Notes: a model not told the origin generated them from the sequence alone. A DNA stretch of 53,974 nucleotides from DAOTWY01 sp003696565 (GCA_034435635.1 DAOTWY010000120.1:1-53974); one strand, 5' to 3'; shown: positions 34,332 through 44,133, counted from the first letter of the stretch. Numbers and translations are program-made.

Positions 34332-35009
34332 ATGAATCCTGAAGATTCGGTTCTTGTTGGGGTAATTAAGACCAAACGTGACCTGAATTTTCTGCTAGAT
34401 CAGCATTGGTATCGTATTCCATTTGAGCGTATGAAGCGAGGAATCTATGCAGATTACCTCGCTGTTTTCTTAAGCGGGAAAGTATTTAAATCCTTAAGCG
34501 GCAGTATTCCATATTATGCCAAAATCACCGGTTATGAGCTACGTACTCGGCGTGATTTAATTCCAGATGCTCCAGATCATCCACGTGCAGATCATAAATA
34601 TTTTCGTATTGCCGTTGAACCACCGCAATCTAAAACACCACCAATTACAAATCCAACCAAGCGTGTGATTACATTCATTCACACAACCGGAGATCGCTTT
34701 CAGGCTGCTTCCACTATTAGTGATTTATATAGCAATGCAGACCATTTTGTGGATCGGTTGATATATACCCTAGGGAAGAAGTATCATATACAACAATTAT
34801 GGGAAGCAGAACGCAAGCATAACCCACTTGCACCTGGATTACGAATATCGCGTAACAATCTTGTTATGGATGCGGCAGCAGATACGCCCAATCACACAAT
34901 TTATCTGGACATGACACAATCACAAGATACAATACTGGCAGCAATCCGTGCAGAAATTGAGTCATATGATGGTCCTGTGACTATCCATATTCCACTGGAA
35001 GGCATATAA
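34332..35009 (+). CDS. Conserved-looking hypothetical protein
   Basis: A 225-residue soluble protein that I do not assign. The N-terminal half (VGVIKTKRDLNFLLDQHWYRIP...YADYLAVFLSG) looks like a beta-rich domain and is followed by YYAKITGYELRTRRDL. The C-terminal half has an RVITFIHTTGDRF strand and a nuclease-like LRISRNNLVMD. No signal peptide or membrane helix. The gene ends exactly where ssnA begins (TAA then ATG), so it is translated with ssnA. Ribosome site weak. Confidence 0.65.
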   Translation: MNPEDSVLVGVIKTKRDLNFLLDQHWYRIPFERMKRGIYADYLAVFLSGKVFKSLSGSIPYYAKITGYELRTRRDLIPDAPDHPRADHKYFRIAVEPPQSKTPPITNPTKRVITFIHTTGDRFQAASTISDLYSNADHFVDRLIYTLGKKYHIQQLWEAERKHNPLAPGLRISRNNLVMDAAADTPNHTIYLDMTQSQDTILAAIRAEIESYDGPVTIHIPLEGI

Positions 35010-36347
35010 ATGCTCATAACAAACGCAACCGTCATCACCTGGGGGGATGATCCCCAAATTCTAACCGATTATGCTTTGTATATTGACCAAGGTGTTATTC
35101 AAGCATTAGGACCAACAGAGGTTCTCACCCCGCATTATCGAGAAGCAGAACGCTTGGATGCCAAAGGACAATTAGTCATGCCGGGGAACGTCTGTGCCCA
35201 TACCCATTTTTATGGTGCTTATGCACGTGGGCTAGCTATCCCTGGTGAACCACCGGCAGATTTTCCTGCAATTTTACGGCGATTATGGTGGGCACTAGAT
35301 AAATCCTTAGATAAAAGTACAATTTATATGAGCACCTTAGTGTGTTTAGTGGATGCAATTAAACACGGCACCACGACGTTAATTGACCATCATGCTAGCC
35401 CTAATGCCATCCCGGGCAGCCTAGATGTCATCGCTGATGCGATTGACCGTGTGGGCTTAAGAGCCGTTTTAGCCTACGAAGTTTCGGATCGCGATGGTCA
35501 GGAAAAAGCACAGGCGGGGATTGAAGAAAATGTACGCTTCATCCATGCCTATAAAAACCATCCACGAATTCGCGGCACATTTGGGTTACATGCTAGTATG
35601 ACTCTTAGTGATGCAACACTAAAAGCTTGTGTGGATGCCCTACCACAAGACTGTGGGTTCCATATCCATGTAGCAGAACATGAAGCTGATCAACAAGATA
35701 GCCTAGAAAAATATCAAAAGCGCGTCGTTCAACGGTTATTTGATCTAGGTGTTTTAGGTGAAAAGACAATTGCTGCTCACTGTATTCATATTGATGAGCA
35801 AGAACGCGCTTTGTTAAAACAAACAGGCACATGGATCACACATCAGCCCCGCTCTAACATGAATAATGGTGTGGGGGCAATGAGCTTTGACGATATGATG
35901 CGTGAAAACTTGCGTGTGTGCCTAGGAAATGACGGCTTTAGTAATAATATGTGGGCAGAGTGGAAAACGGCGTATTTATTACACAAGGTAGTCAATCGAG
36001 ACCCACGCAGTGCTAATGGCACAGATATTGTACAAATGGCTATATACAATAATGCCCGATTGGTGGAACAGTTTTTTTCTGGTTCGCGCTTTGGTGAACT
36101 AACTGAAGGTGCTGCGGCAGATATTATCTTTGTTGATTATAAGCCTTACACCCCAATCACGGCTAATAACTTGCCCTGGCATATCATTTTCGGCTTTGAA
36201 TCCTCAATGGTGACAACAACCATTGTCAACGGTACAGTCTTGATGCATGATCGCAAGTTGTTAACAATTAGTGAAGAAGTGGTCATCGAAGATGCATTAT
36301 CGATGGTCAATAAAGTCTGGAAGCGTTATCAAGAGAATGTTAGGTAG
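35010..36347 (+). CDS. ssnA: SsnA-family aminohydrolase
   Basis: A 445-residue amidohydrolase. Metal ligands visible: His in CAHTHFYGAYARG, His in FHIHVAEHEAD, His in AAHCIHID, Asp in LGNDGFSNNMW. The N-terminal LITNATVITWGDD and PADFPAILRRLWWALDK are typical of SsnA, part of the E. coli ygfK-ssnA-ygfM-xdhD stretch. It likely opens a ring or removes an amino group from a purine-derived heterocycle, substrate unproven. GGAAGG upstream. Second amidohydrolase of this region, distinct from the 8-oxoguanine deaminase type at 22959. Confidence 0.9.
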   Translation: MLITNATVITWGDDPQILTDYALYIDQGVIQALGPTEVLTPHYREAERLDAKGQLVMPGNVCAHTHFYGAYARGLAIPGEPPADFPAILRRLWWALDKSLDKSTIYMSTLVCLVDAIKHGTTTLIDHHASPNAIPGSLDVIADAIDRVGLRAVLAYEVSDRDGQEKAQAGIEENVRFIHAYKNHPRIRGTFGLHASMTLSDATLKACVDALPQDCGFHIHVAEHEADQQDSLEKYQKRVVQRLFDLGVLGEKTIAAHCIHIDEQERALLKQTGTWITHQPRSNMNNGVGAMSFDDMMRENLRVCLGNDGFSNNMWAEWKTAYLLHKVVNRDPRSANGTDIVQMAIYNNARLVEQFFSGSRFGELTEGAAADIIFVDYKPYTPITANNLPWHIIFGFESSMVTTTIVNGTVLMHDRKLLTISEEVVIEDALSMVNKVWKRYQENVR

Positions 36348-36352
36348 AAAAT

Positions 36353-37021
36353 ATGACTGATAAATTAATGGTGACGGTCGCCGTATTAGGTGGCACCGGT
36401 AAAGAAGGCTCCGGCTTAGCAATGCGATGGGCGTTAAACGGGTATCGTGTCATTATTGGCTCAAGAGATGCTGAGCGTGCTGTTGAAAAAGCAAAAGAGT
36501 TAAATACGGCACTTGGTGGTGATTATCTCACGGGTATGTCAAACGCAGATGCAACACAAGCAGCCAATCTTGTTGTGCTAAGCGTCCCTTATTCCGCGCA
36601 TCAAGCTACCTTGGCAAGTGTCAAAGAGCAACTAACTGGCAAAGTTCTTATTGATGTCACAGTGCCATTACAACCCCCTAATGTCAGAACTGTATATATA
36701 CCAGAAGGCAAAGCAGCCGGCTTAGAAGCACAGGCTTTTTTAGGCGAACAAGTTAAAGTTGTTTCTGCCTTCCAAAATGTCAGTGCAGAAAAACTCAAAG
36801 ACCCACACGCAACCGTTGAGTGTGATGTCTTGGTCTGTGGTGATGATCCCGAAGCTAAGCGAGATGTTATTAAGTTAGTGGAAGCAGCAGGAATGCGCGG
36901 CATTGATGCAGGACCACTAGCAAATGCCGTTGCAGCAGAAGCATTAACTCCTGTTCTACTTTACATCAACAAAACTTACAAAGTTAAGGGGGCGGGTATC
37001 CGTATTACAAATCTTGGCTGA
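36353..37021 (+). CDS. npdG: NADPH-dependent F420 reductase (F420:NADP oxidoreductase)
   Basis: A 222-residue Rossmann protein. It moves hydride between NADPH and coenzyme F420. The N-terminal VAVLGGTGKEGSGLAMRWA, IIGSRDAERA and SVPYSAH, then DVTVPL and SAFQNVSAEKL, are characteristic. It begins a block of F420 genes 5 bp after ssnA, so both belong to one transcript by spacing. This ties the NADP and F420 pools together inside the purine-related region. Confidence 0.92.
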   Translation: MTDKLMVTVAVLGGTGKEGSGLAMRWALNGYRVIIGSRDAERAVEKAKELNTALGGDYLTGMSNADATQAANLVVLSVPYSAHQATLASVKEQLTGKVLIDVTVPLQPPNVRTVYIPEGKAAGLEAQAFLGEQVKVVSAFQNVSAEKLKDPHATVECDVLVCGDDPEAKRDVIKLVEAAGMRGIDAGPLANAVAAEALTPVLLYINKTYKVKGAGIRITNLG

Positions 37022-37760
37022 GTTATGGATTAAAGCATTATCTGGTATTCCATTAATTCAGCCAGGTGATGATCTATCAAAAATTATCTATAAAGCCCTC
37101 GAAGTTAATCATATCCAGTTGCAAGATCAAGATGTATTGGTTATCTCATCGAAAATTGTATCCAAAGCAGAGGGGCGTTTTGTTGATCTAAGCACCGTCA
37201 CACCGAGTGAAACAGCACTACAAATCGCCCAGGAAACGCATAAAGACCCACGTATCGTTCATCTTGTATTGCAAGAAAGTGTTGCAATATCACGTAAAGC
37301 ACCACATGTTTTGATTGTTCAACATCGTTTGGGTTTCGTCAGTGCGAATGCAGGCATTGACCAATCAAACGTTGGGGAAAATCGTGAAATGGTGCTGCTA
37401 TTGCCAGAAAACCCGGATGCATCTGCGGAGCGAATCCGGCAAGCATTTGACAATAAAATTGGTGTTATCATTAGCGATTCACATGGTCGCCCATTTCGTC
37501 TGGGTAATGTTGGTGTAGCAATTGGCGTAGCTGGATTACCGGCATTGGTTGATTTACGCGGGCAATCCGATTTATTTGGATATGAATTGCGAATTAGTAT
37601 TCAAGGCTACGCTGATCTCATTGCCTCCGCAGCACACTTGGTCTGTGGTGAAGGCAATGAGGGACTGCCTGTTGTTTTGATACGTGGATTAACCTACACA
37701 CAAACAAATGGTCGTGCAAATGATCTGAACCGTCCACCGGAGCAAGATTTATACCGATGA
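37014..37760 (+). CDS. cofE: Coenzyme F420-0:L-glutamate ligase
   Basis: A 248-residue CofE, which adds glutamates to F420-0 using GTP. Family motifs: VLVISSKIVSKAEGR, GFVSANAGIDQSN, ISDSHGRPFRLGNVGVAIG and GQSDLFG. The only in-frame start at a sensible place is TTG at 37014, overlapping npdG by 8 bp, with no near Shine-Dalgarno sequence; translation is probably coupled. Next gene overlaps by 4 bp. Confidence 0.93.
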   Translation: MAELWIKALSGIPLIQPGDDLSKIIYKALEVNHIQLQDQDVLVISSKIVSKAEGRFVDLSTVTPSETALQIAQETHKDPRIVHLVLQESVAISRKAPHVLIVQHRLGFVSANAGIDQSNVGENREMVLLLPENPDASAERIRQAFDNKIGVIISDSHGRPFRLGNVGVAIGVAGLPALVDLRGQSDLFGYELRISIQGYADLIASAAHLVCGEGNEGLPVVLIRGLTYTQTNGRANDLNRPPEQDLYR

Positions 37761-38368
37761 CACAACATACATCCATCATTATAAATGCCATTATGTCTCG
37801 GCGTTCGCTACGGCGTTATCAAAATAAGCCGGTTCCCAAAGATATTATCAAAAGAATTTTACAGGCAGGTATTTGGGCACCATCTGCCCATAACCGCCAA
37901 CCTTGGCGTTTTGTCGTTATTGAAACCCAAGCAGTCAAAGAACAACTCGCTCATGCAATGGGCACACGCCTCAGACAGGATTTAGCAGCAGATCACATAC
38001 CACTAGATGTTATTGAAGCAGATGTTGGACGATCTTATGAGCGCATCACATCAGCACCGGTATTGATTCTAGTTTGCCTTTCAATGGTTGACATGGACAC
38101 CTATCCAGACAAAAAACGAACTGCCAACGAATACATTATGGCTGTTCAAAGTGTGGCGATGGCAGGTCAAAATATTTTACTAGCAGCACATAGTTTTGAG
38201 CTTGGTGCCTGTTGGATGTGTGCGCCACTGTTTGCTCCGGATATTGTGACAACTACACTTAATCTGCCTTCTGATTGGCAACCACAGGGGTTAATTACCT
38301 TAGGATATCCAGCACAATCACGTAAAAAAACTCGTTATGAACTGGAAAAGAGCGTGTTATGGCGTTAG
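37757..38368 (+). CDS. Nitroreductase-family protein, likely dehydro-F420-0 reductase
   Basis: A 203-residue FMN nitroreductase-fold protein: MSRRSLRRYQNKPV, WAPSAHNRQPWRFVV, and SVAMAGQNILLAAHSFELGACWM. In mycobacterial FbiB the CofE-like domain is fused to a C-terminal domain of this type that reduces dehydro-F420-0. Here the two are separate genes overlapping by 4 bp, so this is probably the stand-alone reductase. That would imply the PEP-derived route to F420. A general nitroreductase is the alternative. Confidence 0.85.
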   Translation: MTQHTSIIINAIMSRRSLRRYQNKPVPKDIIKRILQAGIWAPSAHNRQPWRFVVIETQAVKEQLAHAMGTRLRQDLAADHIPLDVIEADVGRSYERITSAPVLILVCLSMVDMDTYPDKKRTANEYIMAVQSVAMAGQNILLAAHSFELGACWMCAPLFAPDIVTTTLNLPSDWQPQGLITLGYPAQSRKKTRYELEKSVLWR

Positions 38369-39300
38369 AAAAAGTAGTTTTGCTTGTTGGCGGTGTAGGC
38401 GGTGCTAAGCTTGCTTATGGCTTGTATCATGCGATGCCACCAGAAAATTTGACTGTCATTGTTAACACAGGCGATGATTTTTGGTTATATGGACTGCGAA
38501 TCTGCCCGGATGTAGATACGATTACCTACACACTATCAAACCGTGTGAATAAAACAACCGGTTGGGGTGTTGCCGATGAGACATTTATAACGCTTGAAAC
38601 CATGCCGCTATTGGGTGAAACGCCCTGGTTCCGGCTAGGAGATAAAGACCTTGCGCTGCACATGATCCGAACACAATATCTACATAAAGGCAAGAATTTA
38701 TCAGAAATCACAAAACATTTTGCTGATTCGCTTGGAATCAGGTGTAAAATAGTACCAATGGCAAATGAATTTATTGAAACAAAAGTTGATACCGTCGAAT
38801 ATGGAGAACTTGATTTTCAAGAATATTTTGTCAAATATCGCTGGCAACCAACATTGAAGTCTTTACGATTGGCTGGTATTGATCAAGCGACTCTTAACCC
38901 AATAATACAGGATGCAATTCATCAAGCAGATATGATTATCGTCGGACCATCTAACCCCTGGCTATCAATCAACCCGATATTAAGTATACCGGGGATGCGA
39001 GACTTATTACGCTCAACGCACATTCCACGCATTGCCCTTACTCCGCTGATACAAGGACAAGCTGTTAAAGGTCCAACAGCTAAAATCATGCAAGAAATGG
39101 GACTAAGCCCCTCCAATGAGTCTGTTATTGATTACTACGGCGATGTCATCAATGGGTTTGTTTATGATGAACGTGACCACCAACCTGCCCGATCATTAGA
39201 GACACTGTTTTCATTGGATACGCTGATGGATACTGAAGCCAAACGCATCACTGTAGCCCAAAATCTTCTCAGTCAAATAAACGATAGGATTAAATTATGA
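38359..39300 (+). CDS. cofD: 2-phospho-L-lactate (PEP) transferase CofD
   Basis: A 313-residue CofD, which joins the activated phospho-lactate or phosphoenolpyruvyl group to the deazaflavin FO. Motifs: LVGGVGGAKLAYGL at the N terminus, VNTGDDFWLYGLRICPDVDT, GPSNPWLSINPIL and the late QEMGLSPSNESV. Overlaps the nitroreductase gene by 10 bp and cofC by 4 bp. FO synthase (CofG/CofH) is not in the window. Confidence 0.95.
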   Translation: MALEKVVLLVGGVGGAKLAYGLYHAMPPENLTVIVNTGDDFWLYGLRICPDVDTITYTLSNRVNKTTGWGVADETFITLETMPLLGETPWFRLGDKDLALHMIRTQYLHKGKNLSEITKHFADSLGIRCKIVPMANEFIETKVDTVEYGELDFQEYFVKYRWQPTLKSLRLAGIDQATLNPIIQDAIHQADMIIVGPSNPWLSINPILSIPGMRDLLRSTHIPRIALTPLIQGQAVKGPTAKIMQEMGLSPSNESVIDYYGDVINGFVYDERDHQPARSLETLFSLDTLMDTEAKRITVAQNLLSQINDRIKL

Positions 39301-39941
39301 GCGTATGGGTTATTATACCGGTCAAGCCCTTGCGATTAGCAAAAAGCCGCCTATCAAAAATCTTCACACCGGAAGAACGCGAACAATTCGCAGAAGCCAT
39401 GCTGCGCCATGTTTTAAAAGTGGTACAAGATGTATCCTTAGTAGCAGGTACACTTGTCATTAGCCGAGACAACCATGCTTTAGCGTTAGCACGTGAATAT
39501 AATGCGAAGACAATACAAGAAAGCGGCGCACCGGAACTCAACGCCGCTTTAATGCGTGCAACATCAATTGTCGCTAGTTGGCGAGCAGAAGCTGTGCTGA
39601 TTTTACCGGCAGATTTGCCACTTATTCAGCCGGAAGACATTGTTAATATTATCAACATGGGCAGCGGAACACACCCATGTGTGGTAATCTCTACAGATCG
39701 CAACAAGGATGGAACAAACGCGCTGTATGTCCAACCACCTGGGCTTATTTCATATGCATATGGTGCAGAAAGTTTCCAGCGTCATGCTGTTATGGCGCGG
39801 GATGCTGGTGCAGACGTTTTGATCTATCAATCTGATCGTATGTTACAGGATATTGATTTACCAGAAGACATCGAAAATTATCAGCGCATGATCCAACGCG
39901 GAGATTATGAAGATACAATCAAGAAAGAAATAAAACTATGA
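39297..39941 (+). CDS. cofC: 2-phospho-L-lactate/PEP guanylyltransferase
   Basis: A 214-residue nucleotidyltransferase of the CofC/FbiD family that activates phospholactate or PEP with GTP for CofD. The N-terminal VIIPVKPLRLAKSRLSKI with the paired Lys residues, LPADLPLIQPEDI, STDRNKDGTNAL and the late DIDLPED are typical. Overlaps both neighbours by 4 bp. Confidence 0.92.
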   Translation: MSVWVIIPVKPLRLAKSRLSKIFTPEEREQFAEAMLRHVLKVVQDVSLVAGTLVISRDNHALALAREYNAKTIQESGAPELNAALMRATSIVASWRAEAVLILPADLPLIQPEDIVNIINMGSGTHPCVVISTDRNKDGTNALYVQPPGLISYAYGAESFQRHAVMARDAGADVLIYQSDRMLQDIDLPEDIENYQRMIQRGDYEDTIKKEIKL

Positions 39942-40945
39942 CAGATCGTGTAGCACTTTATTTACAAGACAAACATTCCTTACAAGATGCTATCAAATAT
40001 GTACAATATGCTGAATCACGTGGGTTTGAGGCGGTATGGCAAGCTGAAAGCCGCCTTGTACGGGATGCAATTGTGCCGATGGCAGCCTTTGCAGCCACAA
40101 CACACCGTATTAAAATTGGTTCCGGTGTTATCAACAACTGGACACGTAATGCAGCCGTTATTGCCGCGACATTTCTCACCTTAGACGATTTAGCACCTGA
40201 CAGAATCATCTGTGGCATTGGAGCATGGTGGGATCCACTTGCTGCAAAGGTTGGAATCAAGCGACGCAAGAACTTGTTAGCCATGCGTGAAGTTGTGCAA
40301 ACCGTCCGCGCTTTACTTGCCCGTGAACGTGTGACATTCAAAGGAGAATTTGTACAGCTTGATGATGTGGAACTAGATGTTGTACATGGGCGAAAAGAGC
40401 CACGCAATGTGCCAATTTACATTGGTGCAACAGGACCGCAGATGTTAGCCTTAACTGGCGAAATTGCTGACGGTGCTGTCTTGAATTATTTAGTATCCCC
40501 TCAATACAATGAAAGCGCGCTTGCACAACTTGAAATCGGTGCAAAACAAGCAGGGCGCAGTCTTGATGACATTGATCGTCCGCAATTAGTAGTTTGCTCG
40601 GTGGATCGTGATCGAAAGAAAGCTTTAGATGCCGCTCGTAAACTCGTTACACAATATCTTGGTCAACAACCACATATCATGAAAGCGAGTGGTGTCAGCC
40701 AAGAATTGCTAGACGAGATTGCTCAGGTATTAACTTGGCCCGCAACGGAAGAACAAATTGAAGAAGCAATGAAACTTGTACCTGACGATGTTGTACAGAT
40801 GATTACTGCATCCGGCACACCAGAAGAAGTTAAGGCAAAAGTCCGTGAATATATCGCTGCGGGTGCAACCTGCCCCATTCTCTATCCATTAGGTGATGAT
40901 GTGCAGTTTATGATTGACACTTTCGCCAATGGTTACTCCAGTTAA
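39938..40945 (+). CDS. LLM-class F420-dependent oxidoreductase (Mer-like)
   Basis: A 335-residue luciferase-like TIM-barrel protein: YAESRGFEAVWQAESRL, IKIGSGVINNWTRNAA, RIICGIGAWWDP, VPIYIGATGPQML, and EVKAKVREYIAAGATCP. The overall motif set resembles methylene-tetrahydromethanopterin reductase-like F420 enzymes. It directly follows cofC (4-bp overlap), so F420 as cofactor is well supported. Substrate unknown. This is the one enzyme in the block that would use rather than make F420H2, apart from NpdG. Confidence 0.88.
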   Translation: MTDRVALYLQDKHSLQDAIKYVQYAESRGFEAVWQAESRLVRDAIVPMAAFAATTHRIKIGSGVINNWTRNAAVIAATFLTLDDLAPDRIICGIGAWWDPLAAKVGIKRRKNLLAMREVVQTVRALLARERVTFKGEFVQLDDVELDVVHGRKEPRNVPIYIGATGPQMLALTGEIADGAVLNYLVSPQYNESALAQLEIGAKQAGRSLDDIDRPQLVVCSVDRDRKKALDAARKLVTQYLGQQPHIMKASGVSQELLDEIAQVLTWPATEEQIEEAMKLVPDDVVQMITASGTPEEVKAKVREYIAAGATCPILYPLGDDVQFMIDTFANGYSS

Positions 40946-43301
40946 AGTTGCTTGGGGCGTTATTGCCCTAGTGGTTGGAATCATCTTTGTTGCCTATCTC
41001 AACGTCGCTGCACAAAGCGGCGACGTTATTATGCCCCTGGACGATACATATATTCATTTTCAATATGCACGTCAACTCGCTAATGGTGAACCCTATGTCT
41101 ATAATCCAGGTGATCCACCCACGTCCGGCGCAACAAGTTTTCTTTATCCATATATCCTAGCATTTGGATATTTAATCGGCTTCACTGGGCTGAAGCTAGG
41201 TATATGGGCGATGTTAATCGGCTGTGTGTTGTTAACGACCACCACCATATTACTATTTCAAATCGGTAAATTGTTCAATCTCTCTGTGTGGGCTGCTCTA
41301 TTACTCGCGCTGACCTTTCCATTAACTGGCGCATTTAGTTGGCATTTTATGAGCGGGATGGAAACCGGCTTGATGATCACCTTGACCATCGCCACACTTT
41401 ACACCATCTTGAGGGGTCAGACCAAGGCATTTGCCATCATAGCCGGCTTATTGGCTATCACACGTCCAGAAGGGGGTATTCTAGCTCTGATCGCCACGGT
41501 GTTGTTGATGTATCAATATGGGCGTAATCGATGGTTCATTTTCCCTGTTATTGCCACATTTGTTCAACCGACTGTTAATTTCTTATTGACTGGTTCACCT
41601 TCTTCCACCGGTGGAGAAGCTAAATCTATCTTAGGGACAGTTCCATTTTATTGGGATGTTGCGTTAGAACGCATCGTAAATAACTTCTTAAGGTTTTCTC
41701 AAGAATTGTTGCTTGGCGGAAATGAACATGTTTTTGTCAACCCATTATTTGCATTGCTTGCTGCGTTAGGGTTGGTATTATTGTGGCGTAACAAGCAGAA
41801 AACGCTTGTTTTCATTGTTATAGGATGGATCATCCTGGTGGGATTAGCCATTGCTACATTAGATACCGCATTCTGGCATTTCAAACGGTATCAAATGCCA
41901 CTCATCGCGCTGACTTTCCCATTGGTCATCATCAGTATCGGTTTGCTTCGTCGTCCTGCCCATCAAACTGCTGTCATAACCGGGTTGTTATTGATATTAG
42001 CGTTATTTACCAGTGGGGAGTTTTTACGTCTATACGATGTAAACATTAAAAATGTACTAGCACAACCGTATCCAATGGCTATCTGGCTACGTGATAACAC
42101 GCCACCAAATAGCATAATCGCTGTGCATGATGTTGGTATGATGCGTTATATTGGGGAAAGACATACGCTTGATATGGTTGGGTTAACCACACCGGGGGCA
42201 GCAAATTATTGGCGAAATGGACCGGGAGCTGTCGCAGAATTTGTGATGAACAACCACCCTAATTACATAGCCGCTTATACCACTGCCCGCGGTTTAAATT
42301 ATTTAGCACAGACCGATTTATATGGTCATGAACTTGTCCATTTTACGGCGGAGTATGCCCCACAAGATAATGTCGCATTAGGTGCAGAATTTCAGGGGAT
42401 ATACCAGGTTACACTCACTGACCAACCAGAAGGTGCGCAGCAAGCATCTACTCAACATTATGGTGTTGATTTAATCACAACCATCGATGTAGCTGATATT
42501 GAATCCGAACAAGCATCTCGGTATAAATGGGAAAATCGTGAACGAGTATCTGGATTCGCAACAGAAGCATATCAGTTTAGTTATGTTGGCTGTGATACCT
42601 GCCGAATCCTAGACGGTGGTAGGCGTATTAATGGGAGTGAGACATTTACTATTGCTGTTGATGATCTAACTCCGCTTGTATTAATTACACGATTGCATCC
42701 AGCTTCACAAGGTACATTAAAAATTTATGCCAATAATCATCTTATCGGCACACGCTGGATTCCCAGCATCCCAGGCAATTGGCTAGAAATTGCAACGATG
42801 ATCCCTATTGATGTGTTAACGCCACAAACCACTATTCGCATTGAATCAGACGGGATATATATGCCTTATCATCACTGGATTTATACAGCGAGCAACACCG
42901 ATGTGACTATATCCTCACCAATCGCAACATTTCAAAACGGTGTCGTCAGTTTATTAACAGCAGACTGGCATATTGAGAATGAACAACTTATTCTTGATCT
43001 CAACTGGGCAGTACAAGGGCAGCCGATTGGTGATTATAAGCTATTTATTCATATTTATGATGACATTACAATGCCTCCAATAACACAATATGATAATTAT
43101 GCACAAAACGGCACAATGCCCCTCGGAAACTGGTTACCAGGCGTTATTTCAGACCAGATTATGGTAGACTTAAAAGATATACCAGCAGGAATCTATCAAG
43201 TAGCTATCGGATTTTATGAAGCTGGGACTTTTACAAGGTTAACACCAGATACCTATACAGATGAGACCAGAGTTTTCATCGGGGAAATTGACGTTGAATG
43301 A
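40929..43301 (+). CDS. Large multi-pass membrane protein, GT-C glycosyltransferase-like
   Basis: A 790-residue protein. Residues about 5-380 hold roughly ten membrane helices; the first outer loop has LDDTYIHFQYARQLANGEP, where the acidic pair resembles the catalytic loop of GT-C mannosyl/arabinosyltransferases. LLAITRPEGGI is a further family-like motif. Residues about 390-790 are a beta-rich extracytoplasmic region. It could accept polyprenyl-linked sugars made by the GT2 at 31727. ATG at 40929 lies inside the LLM gene end (17-bp overlap) without a ribosome site. Why a surface glycosyltransferase stands between F420 and xdh genes is unclear. Confidence 0.75.
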   Translation: MVTPVKVAWGVIALVVGIIFVAYLNVAAQSGDVIMPLDDTYIHFQYARQLANGEPYVYNPGDPPTSGATSFLYPYILAFGYLIGFTGLKLGIWAMLIGCVLLTTTTILLFQIGKLFNLSVWAALLLALTFPLTGAFSWHFMSGMETGLMITLTIATLYTILRGQTKAFAIIAGLLAITRPEGGILALIATVLLMYQYGRNRWFIFPVIATFVQPTVNFLLTGSPSSTGGEAKSILGTVPFYWDVALERIVNNFLRFSQELLLGGNEHVFVNPLFALLAALGLVLLWRNKQKTLVFIVIGWIILVGLAIATLDTAFWHFKRYQMPLIALTFPLVIISIGLLRRPAHQTAVITGLLLILALFTSGEFLRLYDVNIKNVLAQPYPMAIWLRDNTPPNSIIAVHDVGMMRYIGERHTLDMVGLTTPGAANYWRNGPGAVAEFVMNNHPNYIAAYTTARGLNYLAQTDLYGHELVHFTAEYAPQDNVALGAEFQGIYQVTLTDQPEGAQQASTQHYGVDLITTIDVADIESEQASRYKWENRERVSGFATEAYQFSYVGCDTCRILDGGRRINGSETFTIAVDDLTPLVLITRLHPASQGTLKIYANNHLIGTRWIPSIPGNWLEIATMIPIDVLTPQTTIRIESDGIYMPYHHWIYTASNTDVTISSPIATFQNGVVSLLTADWHIENEQLILDLNWAVQGQPIGDYKLFIHIYDDITMPPITQYDNYAQNGTMPLGNWLPGVISDQIMVDLKDIPAGIYQVAIGFYEAGTFTRLTPDTYTDETRVFIGEIDVE

Positions 43302-44127
43302 CGACCAAAAAGCAGTAATTGATGCATTACATAACGCGCAAATACACGCTGAATCTGTTGCACTAGCGACAATTATCAGCACAACTGGCTCAATGCCGCG
43401 CCATGCTGGAAGCAAGATGCTCATCCGTTTGGATGGATCAACGGTTGGGACAGTCGGCGGTGGTGCAATGGAAGCGCGTGTTATTCAAGCCGGATTAGAA
43501 GCACTCAAAAATAATAAACCCTATTTAGAAACCTACCGTCTGAACAGCTTAAAAGATGGTGATCCAGGAATTTGTGGAGGAAGTGCACAGATTTTTATTG
43601 AACCGATCAATGCCGCGCCAACATTACTAGTTGTTGGTGCTGGTCATTGTGGCATAGAATTAGCACAACTTGGCAAATGGATGGGGTATCGTGTTATCCT
43701 ATGCGATGATCGTGCTGGATTTTGTAATCCAGAAAAGGTACCTGGGTTGGATGATTATATCATCACTCCGCCCGGTGCGCTTGTTGAACATGTAACGATT
43801 GACGCTCAAACATATGTTGCCGCAGTGACACGTGGCTTACCAATTGATTTGAGTCTCATTCCAGCACTACTTAAAACAGACGCGGCTTATATCGGCTTAA
43901 TTGGTAGTCGTCGGCGTTGGGCAATTACGATGAAAGCGTTAAAAGAAGAATATGGTTTAACAGAAGCAGACCTAGCGCGCATTCATGCGCCAATCGGCTT
44001 AGAGATTGGTGCAGAAACCCCAAAAGAAATTGCCGTGAGCATCATGGCAGAAATTATTATGTTAAAACGTGGGGGCACCGGTCAGCCAATGAAATGGATG
44101 GGAGATGTCAAAGAAGCAGAAAATTAG
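43294..44127 (+). CDS. xdhC: XdhC/CoxI-family molybdenum hydroxylase maturation factor
   Basis: A 277-residue protein. N-terminal XdhC domain with ALATIISTTGSMPRHAGSKM and GGGAMEARVIQ; Rossmann domain LLVVGAGHCGIELAQLG; C-terminal IGLIGSRRRW and IHAPIGLEIGAETPKEIAV. XdhC binds molybdenum cofactor, directs its sulfuration and inserts it into xanthine dehydrogenase-type enzymes. A TTG start at 43294 with GGGGA 8 nt upstream and an 8-bp overlap with the preceding gene is preferred to the ATG at 43261. Opens the hydroxylase block. Confidence 0.93.
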   Translation: MNDDQKAVIDALHNAQIHAESVALATIISTTGSMPRHAGSKMLIRLDGSTVGTVGGGAMEARVIQAGLEALKNNKPYLETYRLNSLKDGDPGICGGSAQIFIEPINAAPTLLVVGAGHCGIELAQLGKWMGYRVILCDDRAGFCNPEKVPGLDDYIITPPGALVEHVTIDAQTYVAAVTRGLPIDLSLIPALLKTDAAYIGLIGSRRRWAITMKALKEEYGLTEADLARIHAPIGLEIGAETPKEIAVSIMAEIIMLKRGGTGQPMKWMGDVKEAEN

Positions 44128-44133
44128 CTTTTT

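Noticed and set aside
39958..40407. 149-codon minus-strand frame opposite the LLM oxidoreductase
   Set aside because: It is antisense to a clearly conserved gene, its Ser/Arg/Thr-rich translation has no recognisable motif, and no ribosome site precedes it.
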